Below, one piece after another: positions 46,992 to 57,741 of a DNA stretch of 64,000 bases. The translations under genes and the position numbers were made by a program. The notes beneath the pieces are model-generated. The model did no database searches. It worked only from the letters and a program-made list of their open reading frames with translations, and had not been told where the DNA came from. Source of the stretch: Polytrichum commune (lineage: Eukaryota; Streptophyta; Polytrichopsida; Polytrichales; Polytrichaceae). Position 1 is the first letter of the stretch, and every line of letters begins with the position of its first letter. The stretch is from contig OX485805.1 in assembly GCA_950295325.1 (NCBI GenBank), positions 46,524,758 through 46,588,757 of the forward strand, read 5' to 3'.

Positions 46992-47499
46992 GGGCCACTT
47001 CACACACGACATTGAGAGCCCGTGACCGTTACACTTCAAGCACTCTCATTGGTGGAAAAGGCGGAGCCGGTCCAAGTTCGCTACTTCACACTACGCTTGG
47101 GGGACCAACGAAGTATGAGAATTCAAGATGGATGTAAAGTCTACATGGATACTTACATGGCATCGAATGGATCACGTTTTTTAATGGTCACTTGGACTAT
47201 ATTTAAAAACCACCTCTTGGAGGTAGACCTAACACAAAACCGGGAGACCATGGCACTTCAAACGCTCACAACCGTTAGTTTATTCTACTTTATCATGCGT
47301 GAGACACCGCATGAATAGAAAATCATTCGAATAGCATTTGGTTTAGGGTCCGGGCACATGTGGCTTCACACTACACTAGAGGATCCGTGACCACACTACA
47401 TGATGTTGGAGGTGTGTTGGGGTGGCCTTTGGACACTTTTTCTTTTGGGCTCTCACAATTCTCATGGTCACGGCTCTTGGCTCGTGTGTGGAGTGGCCC
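46992..47499 (+). mobile_element. Element B copy 3
   Basis: GGGCCACTTCACACACGAC and, on the minus strand, GGGCCACTCCACACACGAG form the ends. The flanks are TAA on the left and TTA on the right, so the duplication is not exact. The body aligns with copies 1, 2 and 4. Confidence 0.85.
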
Positions 47500-47669
47500 T
47501 TATATTTGAGAAACAAGGATTTTTACCACCTTCTTAGGTGCCTTTTCCAGCAAGAAGGGCCCCCAGACCAGCTCGGACAGCGAAGTTCGGGCTCCATTCT
47601 GGACCCCTCACTCACATGCGGCGTCAGGCAGCCGATATGGGCCGGGCCCAGGGCGGAAACCGGGTTAAA

Positions 47670-47687
47670 CCCCCCCCCCCCCCCCCC
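47670..47687 (+). repeat. Poly-C tract, 18 bases
   Basis: The longest of about a dozen C or G homopolymers in the window. It lies between B copy 3 and F copy 1, in a GC-rich patch (GGCCGGGCCC nearby). Confidence 0.9.
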
Positions 47688-47860
47688 AAGTGCGGCCCGG
47701 CCCTTTTTAAGTTAGTCTATTGGGAATTTGGGAACCTATTTAACCTTCTCAATTGTCATGCCAAAATGTGTTGTGGGTCCCACCAGTTCTAAGCTCCCGA
47801 AAGTGTTATATAGTGAACACACAATCAACTTCGTTGTGTTGTTTGCACACGGAGGGAAGT

Positions 47861-48318
47861 ACACTCTAAACTCCGTAGTATCACACTTGTGGCAACCAAA
47901 GTGCATGTGATATTACGGAGTTTTGTAGTGTCAACATGGGTGAATGATGCTATAGAGTTAGTGTAGCTTGTAACATTATGGGATAACACGAAGGAGATGT
48001 GAGGATGATTTGAATTCGTTATCCCATAGGTCACCTACGTTAGTGTGGTGCACTCCACTTGGCCTTCTTGAACGATGTGGCATACGCATGCACCAACATT
48101 CAACAAGTGGCATAAGAAGAAGGAGAAGAAGGTGACACTCCACATGTTGACACATGGCACAATGTGAGGGTGTGGGTTGACTTCTTGGGTGGTTTGCATT
48201 AATGAAAAATTCCATGATATAAGGGAGAGAAATGTGACAATAAGGAGTGAGATTTGAGCTACGAACATCCATACCCCTAGGGGTTCGGGATATTAGAGGG
48301 TGTGTGACATTAGGGTGT
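47861..48318 (+). mobile_element. Element F copy 1 (right end missing)
   Basis: From ACACTCTAAACTCCGTAGTA onward this matches F copy 2 for about 450 bp, including ACATGTTGACACATGGC and TTGACTTCTTGGGTGGTTTG. The GAA tract is short here. The matching right terminus was not found. Confidence 0.65.
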
Positions 48319-49942
48319 ATTGTCACATTCTTCGATGGTCATAACATTAATCAACAGTCATTGCAGGCTAGGTGGGGCCGGGAATAAGTCAGCTATTATT
48401 CTGAACTAGACCATGCTTATCCTCTCTTACTAGCGGATTCGGCTTAGGGTGAAGCACTCATGATGATATTATTAAAATGGAACGATTGATAGCAGTTGAA
48501 TAATGTTATGGTCATAGCTCGATGTTTTATTGTTGAAGTTGGGTCCACATCAATCCTACATGAAATGAACATGCAATCCATTGTATTGTAACATGGAAGT
48601 TAGAGCCATGTTATTCTGTGTCCCATTTCCCAAGTCCTTTTTTTCTAAGCAATGCGATTGGTGGAGAGCAAAGTCTCACTCAAGATGGCTTTCGACTAGG
48701 TTCCATACTCTACATGGCGCCAAGAAGTTGGGAGTTTGCCTTGGAGTTAGGTCGGCCCAAAGATGTGACCAAACTCCAAGGCTAAATACCTATAATATTA
48801 GAACTATAATTATCAAGGACTTCATTTTTTAAGGCTTGAACATCCTTGAATGTGACTTTCATCTCCAAATGCATAGATCTTGCTTAAAATAGGTCAATTT
48901 TGGCAAATAATCATTTTATGTGCAATAATTAAAGTTGTCCTCTAATTTTGAAAGCTCAATCACAAAATTATCAATTGTTATGCTTAATGTGTCATGAAGT
49001 GTTTGCATCAAGCAATCTATCTATGGAAATTCAACTACTTGAAGGGCGTATAATGCAACTTCCCAATGCTCTAATATGTTTGTGGTTATAGCCATTCATG
49101 TAAAGATTCTGATGAACTCAATGAGAGATATGTGGTAGTGATAAAAAGTTGAGGCAATTACTTCTAGATTCAACATGGAGTCCTGAAGAATATTTCTTCA
49201 ATTTTTAACCACAAGTACGTGATCCCATATTAATGCACTCTAAATTACCTTGATATAACAATTTTTCATAGGACCCTTGAGAGTTCATTGTTGTTACACA
49301 TCTTAAAATGTGCAACACCCCCTCATTCTTTACGACTTAAATGTTAATGGACTCCCTCTCAAACACATTTAATACAAATCATTTATATATGAATTTTGGG
49401 CCAAAGTCAAATACTTCCCCTTCATTTACAAAAATGGGGTGTTCCAACACCACTTGAACACTCTTTCCCCATTATAATCTGTCAAAGTTTGGGTCAAAAC
49501 CTTGGGGTGCATTGGATTTCCATACATGTAGCATGTGGGTGCATAGAAGGGTTATCAATTATGACTATGCTTTACAACATATACATATGATCATGATATT
49601 TATTTTCTTGGCAACATAGATATATTAAGAGTAAATTATGCTTATGAAAAATTGGACATGTAGTAGTTTTACATCAAGGGCTTACATATATGGGAGATTA
49701 TAGAAAATTAGGTAGCGATCAAGCTAGAGATAATCATTCAACATCTTCATATTCATCTAATTTATCGATGGCTCATTTGAAGTCATCGCTTGTCATTATT
49801 AATAGGATTTAGAGTTATCTTTCTTGAAGTAGGAACAAGTAGAATTAAGTAGGAAAGGATAAGGGTTTGTTGAAGAAAGAGGAGTAGATAAGGATAAGAG
49901 AGAAGGTTCTAAGGAAGAAAAATCATTGTTGAAGGAGTGGTT

Positions 49943-49948
<6 letters not shown>

Positions 49949-49973
<25 letters not shown>
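49949..49973 (+). repeat. (GA)n microsatellite
   Basis: An uninterrupted GA run of about 12 units in otherwise featureless sequence. Confidence 0.95.
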
Positions 49974-51081
49974 CATTGTTGGGTGTGACCCAATTTTGTA
50001 TGAAGGTGTTTAGTTAAGCTACCATTCTAAAGGAGTGCATTGAAGTATATGTTTTGGAACATATGTGTTATGGAATGAGTGTATGATTATGTTGAATGTC
50101 TTGATTTGAGGAATGTTAGGATGATATCATTGTTTCATTGGTCTTGAATAATATATAGTAATAGTAAGGACATTAGTTGAGTAGATGGGATTCGGTATGT
50201 TGGTTTAGTACCACATAACTTGAGCAAGGGTATGGAGTGGTTAGGAGCAAGACTTGGAATTAGTGTAAGACAATAAAGATAACTTTCAAGGAAGCTACAT
50301 TGATATGTGCAATTAAATTGCCCCACACTAACTTAGCAACATTCCACATAATTTTGAATATTTGTTACCACATTTAAAATTGTATTTCTTGAAATTGTTG
50401 TTACAACACATACAAATAAACAAAATTTTAATTTTTGTGATCCAATTTTGACCCAAGATCTTCTGCATTGGCAAAAAAGGAAGATTGTTTTATTCCACTC
50501 CATTACATAACTTCATATCTCAACCCAAGAAAGAGCACATTGCAAGTGGTTTTGATCAAACGTAAACTAATCATCAATTTTGGAAGATAAATGCTTCTAA
50601 AAATACTATGTAAAAACCATATGTACAAAGTGCAATTTCAACTATATAGATGTAGTCTACGTATCACCTTTCATTGTTCTTTTTATGTGTCAACTCCGAA
50701 GAAGGTCTTTATTTCATACATCATAATACATCTTTAAATTATGCTGTATCTCCTCAACTTTTCAAGGATTAAGTTTGAGAATATGCTAAGATTCACCTTA
50801 AGAGAATCAATTGTTGGCTCAAGCACTTGATTGCACACTCGGATTCATGAACTAAACTTGTTCGGCTATGTATGTAGTCAAAGCCATTTCGACAATGACC
50901 CGAACTTTGTCAAAACATAGTGTAAATGAGCCCCATGTCTATAGTAAGGAGTCACAAACTTGGTAAGTAAACTTTCTCTTCACAATATATTCTCCTCTTT
51001 CAACCAACCACCAAATAGCCACTTCACACTGCTCATTATTCCTACGTGAATCTCATTTTGGAATCTACACGAGCCCTATTG

Positions 51082-51084
<3 letters not shown>

Positions 51085-51111
<27 letters not shown>
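51085..51111 (+). repeat. (TA)n microsatellite
   Basis: An uninterrupted TA run. A similar run is at about 52199-52221, inside the AT-rich flank of U. Confidence 0.95.
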
Positions 51112-51112
<1 letters not shown>

Positions 51113-51284
51113 CTATTTATGTATTCAAAGATTCATGCATTGCAACCATCAACAATGGTGGTGACAACTTGGTAAGCTTATCCTTGCAATAATAATAAAA
51201 ACTACCGTTGACTTAAGGTGCCCATCTATCACTCTACCATTATTCCTTTCTTTGGGTAAATGTCGGTAGCCACCGAATATTTTA

Positions 51285-52070
51285 AGGTAGGAGCACCTTA
51301 AACCGAGAAGTCAAGGTGTTTGGCATACATGTACATACACTCTAAACTCTGTAGTATCATACTTGTGGCAACCAAAGTGCACATGATATTACAGAGTTTT
51401 GTAGTGTTAACATGGATGCGTGATACTATAGAATTAGTGTAGCATGTGACTGTATGGAATAACACAAAGGAGATGTGAGGACAGTTTGAATTTGTTCTCT
51501 CGTCTCCTATGGTAGTGTGGTCCACTCCATTTGGCCTTCCCGGGCGATATGGCGGATGCATGCACCAACATTCAACAAGTGGCAGAAGAAGAAGAAGAAG
51601 AAGAAGAAGAAGAAGAAGAAGAAGAAGAAGAAGACACTCCACATGTTGACACATGGCGCAATGCAAGGGTGTAGGTTGACTTCTTGGGTGGTTTGCATTA
51701 ATGACAAACTTCATGATATAAGGGAGAGAAATGTGACAATAAGGAGTGAGATTTGAACTACGAACATCCGTTCCCTAGGGTTTCATGATATTAGAGAGTG
51801 TGTGACATTATGGAGGTTGATATTACGGAGTTTAGGGTCTAGTCGTATGAACCATTTTTTTCAAAAATTTCATGTAGAAAAAACTAGGTTTAGTGTAAGT
51901 TCTTTGAATTAAATGTAAAATTTTAAGAGTAAAAATTGTGTTGTCACCCAAAACTGTTAGGGGAGCCTAATGTTCACATGATGAACATTCCCATAATCAA
52001 CATGTACCTATTGTGCAAGATTTTGAGGTTGTTGGTTTTGAGGATGTTATGATTTAAGGTGCTCCTACCT
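51285..52070. mobile_element. Element U: mariner-type element carrying F copy 2
   Basis: AGGTAGGAGCACCTTAAA at 51285 and its exact complement ending at 52070 are flanked by TA on both sides (51283-51284, 52071-52072). The terminal motif is itself palindromic (TTAAGGT..ACCTTAA). F copy 2 fills most of the interior. Confidence 0.7.
51337..51840 (+). mobile_element. Element F copy 2, with an expanded GAA tract
   Basis: The left end ACACTCTAAACTCTGTAGTA and the right end, on the minus strand, CTAGACCCTAAACTCCGTAA are inverted repeats. An uninterrupted (GAA)n run at 51585-51633 replaces the short AAGAAGAAGGAGAAGAAG of copy 1. The long minus-strand frame, with its leucine run, comes from this tract and is not a gene. 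Confidence 0.7.
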
Positions 52071-52072
52071 TA

Positions 52073-55000
52073 GTCATCATTCCTATGCATGGAAAGTCCT
52101 TGGGACAACCTTCTTTTTAATTGCCCTAGCCAAAGGCAAGGTTGATACTCAAATACATATTTATTATTATTTTACATTATTTATTTTTACATTTTCATAT
52201 TATATATATATATATATATATTTGTTATGTTTATTCAAATGCAATCTATCATGATACGTAGGGAGAATATACATATTTTTTTAGGGTTGGTGTGTGGGGA
52301 CATGGTCACATGAAATGATCCATTAACAATGGAAATGATGATTTTGGTAAGCCTTGAACATGCGTTGACCTAAGCCCACTACTTACATTGTTCTTGTATC
52401 GAAATTTGTGAATACATGTAGCCACCAAACACCACACAATGATTCATTTTCATTTTCAAAATAAATGCCTTCCATTTGATATTTTCTCAAAAATTAGTAC
52501 ATACTTTTGTTCACATGCACATAATAACTTCAATTTGCTTGAAGCCAATGCCCTCCAAAGGATACTTACACTTATACTTGCTTCAAAGGCATTATTAATT
52601 ACGGTTTGCTTACTTACACCGTGTAGTATTGTTCTTCCCTTTGTTCTATTTCATCGGCTACTTAGAGCATACCCAACCGTTCACACAACGGTAATATCTT
52701 GGGGTAGAGTCGGAATTTGCTCCATGCATTCTCCATTAATGGAATAGCTCCACTTGCATGCCACATCAAATGCTCGTGCTTAGCAATAGGTAGAAGCTTT
52801 TCCAACATAGTTTTCAACATTGCTAACATGGGATTCTCAAGTCTATGTCCCTAATTTATCAAAGAGCTCTACATCTATTGCAACACCTTATGGTTCCTAC
52901 CGTGTTTAATCATGCTCTAATGTCAATATTTGATGTTGCGAAGAGAACAAAATGATAGAACTTGTAGCCTTAGGTGTCATTGTTGTGCCACTCATACATG
53001 TCCATAACGCAAGATCCCATCACACACAACACAAAAAGGGACAAGTTTTGGGTGTTTATGCATGAGCATTTCAATCAAAATAGGTTGTAGACTCTTGCAA
53101 CAAGTACAACTTGCAGTCTTGAAACCAATCTTGAAACCAAATGGGGCAGTATTAAAGATGTTATCTTTGAATTTTAAGGTGTCTACCTCCTTATACATGA
53201 CCTAAATGAGAGTGACATGAGGGAAGAAGACATTATTCAAAAATTGTTTGAGCTTTATCAGCTCAAGCATCCCAAGGGGTGTGACTTTGAGCACTACTAG
53301 CATATTCTGAAGGAAATCACCATGTGGAATGAGTTGCGCAATGACAACATAAAATCCATGGAATCACTGAAGAAGAAACCCTTTGAGGACATGATCAATG
53401 CTCTAGATTCCCCTTCGATGAATGTAGATGAGCAAGTAGGTGTGAACAAGTTGGTACACACAAGGGCTCCCTCCAAGGTGATGACAAACTTGAGGAAACA
53501 ACCTCTTGTTGTCAAACAATGAAGGATGACTTGTACTCCAATCATACCATAGACTAGGCGGCTTGGGGCGCATTGCCATGTTGCATCACCACTAGATATG
53601 GGCAAGGCCACGTGCATGAAGTGCAAATCCTTCAAGACACAATGGCCCAACAATTGTTTGGCATTGGCATTAACATTGTCGAATAGATGACCCCAGGGCA
53701 AGGAAGTACTACACATTGTGCATGGAGGAGGAGTTTAGTGATTTACGCAAACGATTGGTTGAGCCCGAGGTTGTAGCTCCAACTACGTTTGAGACCGATG
53801 TGCATGTACATGTGCAAACTCCACCCAATCTACTCCAAGGGCTAAATCTTGTATTCAGCCAACTGTCGTTGTTGATAAGGAGGAGGGTGACAAAGAATTA
53901 AGAAAAGACAAAGATGGTCTCGAGGAATGGGAGGTTGTGAGCAAAGATCATGTGCTCATGCACATGCAATCCTTATTTTCTAGAAACACATCACACTCAT
54001 ACAACTCTTGAAGCATATGTGCAGAGTTATCTATCACTTCTTGTGCAATTTGATCCTCATTATAAAGAGCATTCTTCAATCATTCTTGATAGTACTCATA
54101 CCTATAGTTGGCCATTGCACCTTACGCAAGATACCAAAACGAAAGGAAAAATACCAAATGTGTTGAAAAACTAGCATAGGAGGCACTTTATATAATAATA
54201 CTATAAAACACCTAGAATATATTTTGAGCACCATAAGATAAGGTTTAAGAACGATTTGAATAATATTATTGGACCGTTTAAAGTGCCTACATACATACAA
54301 TGGGAAGTGCGTGGTTATTTGGTATGTTGCGCTACCAAGGAGTGCTAACATGTGAGTTGTGAGCAGGAGTGGTGAGGTTGGCAAAGTATTGGAGATACAC
54401 CCACTAGTTCCTAGAACCGTGGTATTTTGGCATAAAAAAGAACACCATTGTTTATAATAGTATGAGTGGAAAGTCCACACAAAATGCAATCAAACTCATG
54501 AATGCCTCACTTTACTTTTAAAATTAACAACCATGAGCTTGGCATGAGAGTTTGGAGATGATTTTAAATATTGTCATAGAATCAATTTTTTTTTTAAATG
54601 CAAGCACATTCCAAGCCTAACATTATTCAACCATGTGAACTAGTTCCATGATCATGGAATATGTCAATTCTATTCCATGGGCCTTTGAACAAAGTAAGAA
54701 TAATCATTTACTATTCATACGTTTAGGATGAACTTGGAAATTTGGGTGGAGTTGTACTCCCAACATTATGCACAAGAAATATTGTTCATCCCAATAACAT
54801 TTTCAAAAAAAAATGTTCATCCAAGTGTTTATACTCTAAAAATACAATTCATAGCAATGCTATCATTGAAATTACTGACATTATTCTCAATATTCTTACT
54901 TTTCATACTGACACTATTGATTTATCATACCGGCATTAATTTCTTCCCATATTCTAAGTTTCTTCCCATGAAGGTAAGATAGTGGAGGCCCTTGTCAGAT

Positions 55001-55535
55001 GCTAAATGTAGAATGGAACGCAACATATGCTAAACGCAAAATGTAGTAGATATTTCATGTTATTAGGGGAAAAAATGTAATACAAACAAAAATCTCGTCT
55101 CTCCAAGACTTCTTGAAACTAATTGCTTTGACAAACCTTACTACAATCACAAACGAGTTAGGAATCCCTTCAAACCCAAATACTAATATTCCAAGGACCA
55201 ACACTGTTACATTCATTAGCAAGGTTGTACACCATGAAACTTCACCACTCCCTTGTGCGCTCATCCATTTCTACACTTTCCGAGTTGGTATTAGGATTTG
55301 TGGTCTAAGAAACCCTCAGTCCACTAACCTAACCACCACTTCTTATATGGTCATCCTAAGGGTTGCAAACGTTGCTCTTATAGTTATCCTTTATAAATCT
55401 TCTCCTTTGGCTAATTACTTAGTAAAGCACAAATCCTTGCCATAGAAACCCATAATGAAGTTTTGATAATATCATGTACAAAGCATTTCATGAAAATAAA
55501 AAAATATTTTGACCTATCATTAAGGTTACCCAAAC
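52073..55535. other. Mostly featureless AT-rich sequence
   Basis: Apart from the possible decayed exon at 53178-53523, only chance-like frames are seen (102 codons at 52439-52747; 137 codons minus at 54076-54489; 110 codons at 55113-55445). Confidence 0.45.
53178..53523 (+). pseudogene. Possible decayed protein-coding exon
   Basis: One frame reads MREEDIIQKLFELYQLKHPK..., meets a TAG at 53298, then continues in the same frame as HILKEITMWNELRND and on to a stop at 53521. Its composition is balanced, lysine- and glutamate-rich and helix-forming, unlike the chance frames nearby. I do not recognise a family. It may be a transposon-derived or captured fragment, or coincidence. Confidence 0.25.
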
Positions 55536-56310
55536 GTTGATATTTGTATACTTGGCATCGAGCACACATATTTCAGCTTTTTGGAGATTTTTCAAGGTTG
55601 CTTTGAAAGCCCTTGAAAACGATGCACATTTGAGAGGAATAAAATAAATTTTATGCCAACTTTAAAGTTACCGAAATGTTGATATTAGTCACCTCATTTT
55701 AAATTCGAAAGATTTGTCAAGGTTGCTTCAAAAGCCTTGGGAATTAATTCTAAGGCCATTTGTAGCCAAAATGATTAATTTCAAAATTTCCAAGAGTTTT
55801 CAAACTTCCTTTGAAATCCTTGGAAAACAATCCAAGGGACATTAGTAAACAACATGAGAAAGACAAAGGAAATTATAAGAGCAACTTCATGGCACCCAAA
55901 TGTTGATATTAGTCATCTTGGCATTGAGATGATTAATTTCAAATTTTTGGAGAGTTTTCAAGATCACTTTGAAAGCCTTGTTAAGCGATGTGAGAACCAT
56001 TTGAAAATAATTTGAGAAAATTCAAGAAATTGGAAGAGAAACTAAAAGGTACCTAAATGTTGATATTATTCATGTCGGCAATGAGGTGACTAATTTCGTT
56101 TTTTTTATAATTTATTTTTTTAAAGCCTCAAGAAATAGTATAAGGGAAATTGGTAAATCAATGAAGAAAAGAAAAGAATATAATTTGTTACCAAAATTAA
56201 TTTCCACTTTCATTCAAATTGATTCCTTATATTCTTGAAAGTTTTTGAAGCCAATTTTGAAAATTTATGTTAAATTTGAAAACCAACTTTTTGGGTGATC
56301 AAAATGTTGA
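55536..56310 (+). repeat. Degenerate tandem repeat
   Basis: GTTGATATT recurs at 55536, 55678, 55902 and 56059, with a related GTTGAC at 56306. Between these lie AATTTTTGGAGAGTTTTCAA, GCTTTGAAAGCCTTG and GGCATTGAGATGATTAATTT-like blocks. Unit length varies from about 140 to 250 bp. No coding signal. Confidence 0.5.
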
Positions 56311-56344
56311 CTTTTTTGATTTGGCATGAGGTCATTGACCTCTA

Positions 56345-56512
56345 CAATGGTCGGGGAAAACCGACGGCTAGTTCATTATCAGCCGATGGATTTCCCCTCA
56401 TGGCCGGTCCAAATTTCCAACCATCGGATGGCAATCCGACTGTAATTTCAATCCTTCGGCAATTAGCCGATGGACCAGAAAATGTCCCGGAAATGTAGCC
56501 GATTTTTCTTGT
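56345..56512. mobile_element. Possible CACTA/EnSpm terminus relic
   Basis: The stretch is full of CCGATGG/CCATCGG words in both orientations (GCCGATGGATTTCCCC, CCATCGGATGG, GCCGATGGACC) and ends GCCGATTTTTCTTGTGAG. This resembles CACTA ends (subterminal CCGACGG-type repeats, then TTTTCTTGTAGTG). The opposite end was not found, so this is weak. Confidence 0.35.
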
Positions 56513-57272
56513 GAGTTACTGGATTTCAGCCGGAAGCATCCAAAGCGCTATTTGTCTGGGGCATTTGATGATGCACTTGAGGAAGTACCCTAAACCTTAA
56601 ACTTTTTGAATTATGCAACCTTTCCATGACCAAATCCAATTGCTTCTATGAAGAATTGGGGGACCCTTGACCTTCAAGCGGTGAAGGCATTGCTAGGTTC
56701 AATTCCTGCCAAGGATATTAACTCTTCAAATTTAAAGTTTTGAACATGCCTTTCTTTTCACTTATTCAAGATTTTGTACTAAGAAATGATTTCTAATAAC
56801 TTTTCATACATTTTTTAAACAATTAGTGCCGATATGAATTCCATTTAATTGGATATTGGCCAATGAAAATATGAAAATATAGGCAATTGGCTGACTGATT
56901 TTACAAAAGACCGGCTCTTGCCGATGTAAATTTATGAGCCCAAAATGGTTGCTCATATTTGTTTTATGCTTAGAATTTACTTAGAATTGCATTTGAAGTT
57001 GTTATTGAAACAATCAAAAGTATAAAAAGAGTGAGGCTCGGTGTGGATTTATGTTTAGGCCTTAAGCCTATTTTTGTGTGGTTAATTAGAAGCTTAGTGG
57101 CATTAGGGAGTGTTTTGGTTAAGTGAGTAGTGTTTGATGAAGCAAGGGGGAGGGCCTTGGGTTTAAATGTTTGATTTAGAACATGTTCTTGTTGGTTTAG
57201 GGGGTGAGGGTTTAGTGGATAGGATAAGGTCCTACTAAGTAGGAGAGGGTTAAGGAGCTTGTGGTTTTGGGA

Positions 57273-57343
57273 GCCTCTTCTCTCTTTCTCTTTTTCTCTT
57301 CTCCTCTCCCTCTCCTCCCTCTCTCTCTCTCTCCCTCCTCTCT
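57273..57343 (+). repeat. Polypyrimidine (CT-rich) tract
   Basis: About 70 bases of C and T only, apart from isolated bases, including a run of CT dinucleotides. It lies just upstream of the 58-bp minisatellite. Such tracts occur in plant promoters and 5' leaders, but no gene follows. Confidence 0.7.
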
Positions 57344-57488
57344 AGGATTTTGAGCTCTTAGAGCTAGAAAAAATGTGTGAATTAGTAAGGGGGTATTAGG
57401 GAAATTGGTGGAATTAGGTAGGAAGATTAGGTAGGGGGCTTGGGGGAATTAGTGGGATTAGGTAGGGGCTTAGCGGGATTAGCAAGGA

Positions 57489-57741
57489 GCAACTGCCGAG
57501 GCTTACTGGTTTGAAGCTGCCGAGCTTACAAGGCTGCAGTCAGAGGGCAACTGCCGGGGCTTACTGGTTTGAAGCTGCCGAGCTTACAAGGCTGTAGTCA
57601 GAGGGCAACTGCCGGGGCTTACTGGTTTGAAGCTGCCGAGCTTACAAGGCTGCAGTCAGAGGGCAACTGCCGGGGCTTACTGGTTTGAAGTTGCCGAGCT
57701 TACAAGGTGGAATTCAGAGGGCAACTGCCGGGGCTTAATGC
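57489..57741 (+). repeat. 58-bp minisatellite, four full units plus a partial fifth
   Basis: GCAACTGCCG occurs at 57489, 57547, 57605, 57663 and 57721, exactly 58 bp apart. Units contain GGCTTACTGGTTTGAAGCTG and CCGAGCTTACAAGGCTGCAG and differ by only a few bases. The fifth unit breaks off after GGGGCTTA. There are no spacers of independent sequence. Confidence 0.95.

Larger units (their letters stand above)
48319..51282. other. No gene recognised
   Basis: AT-rich, with the GA and TA microsatellites listed separately. All frames are under 85 codons and featureless. Confidence 0.5.

Noticed and set aside
51298-51714. A 138-codon minus frame with a leucine run as a membrane protein
   Set aside because: The leucines come from the GAA microsatellite in element F, and the frame diverges in the other F copy (47976-48326).
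56640-56720. tRNA gene, from GGTTCAATTCC
   Set aside because: Only a T-arm-like string. No matching acceptor or anticodon stem.
57370-57480. Interstitial telomeric repeat
   Set aside because: GGATTAGGTAGGG words are irregular and never form TTTAGGG arrays.
57489-57741. CRISPR array
   Set aside because: The repeats are contiguous 58-bp units with no unique spacers, in a plant-like genome.
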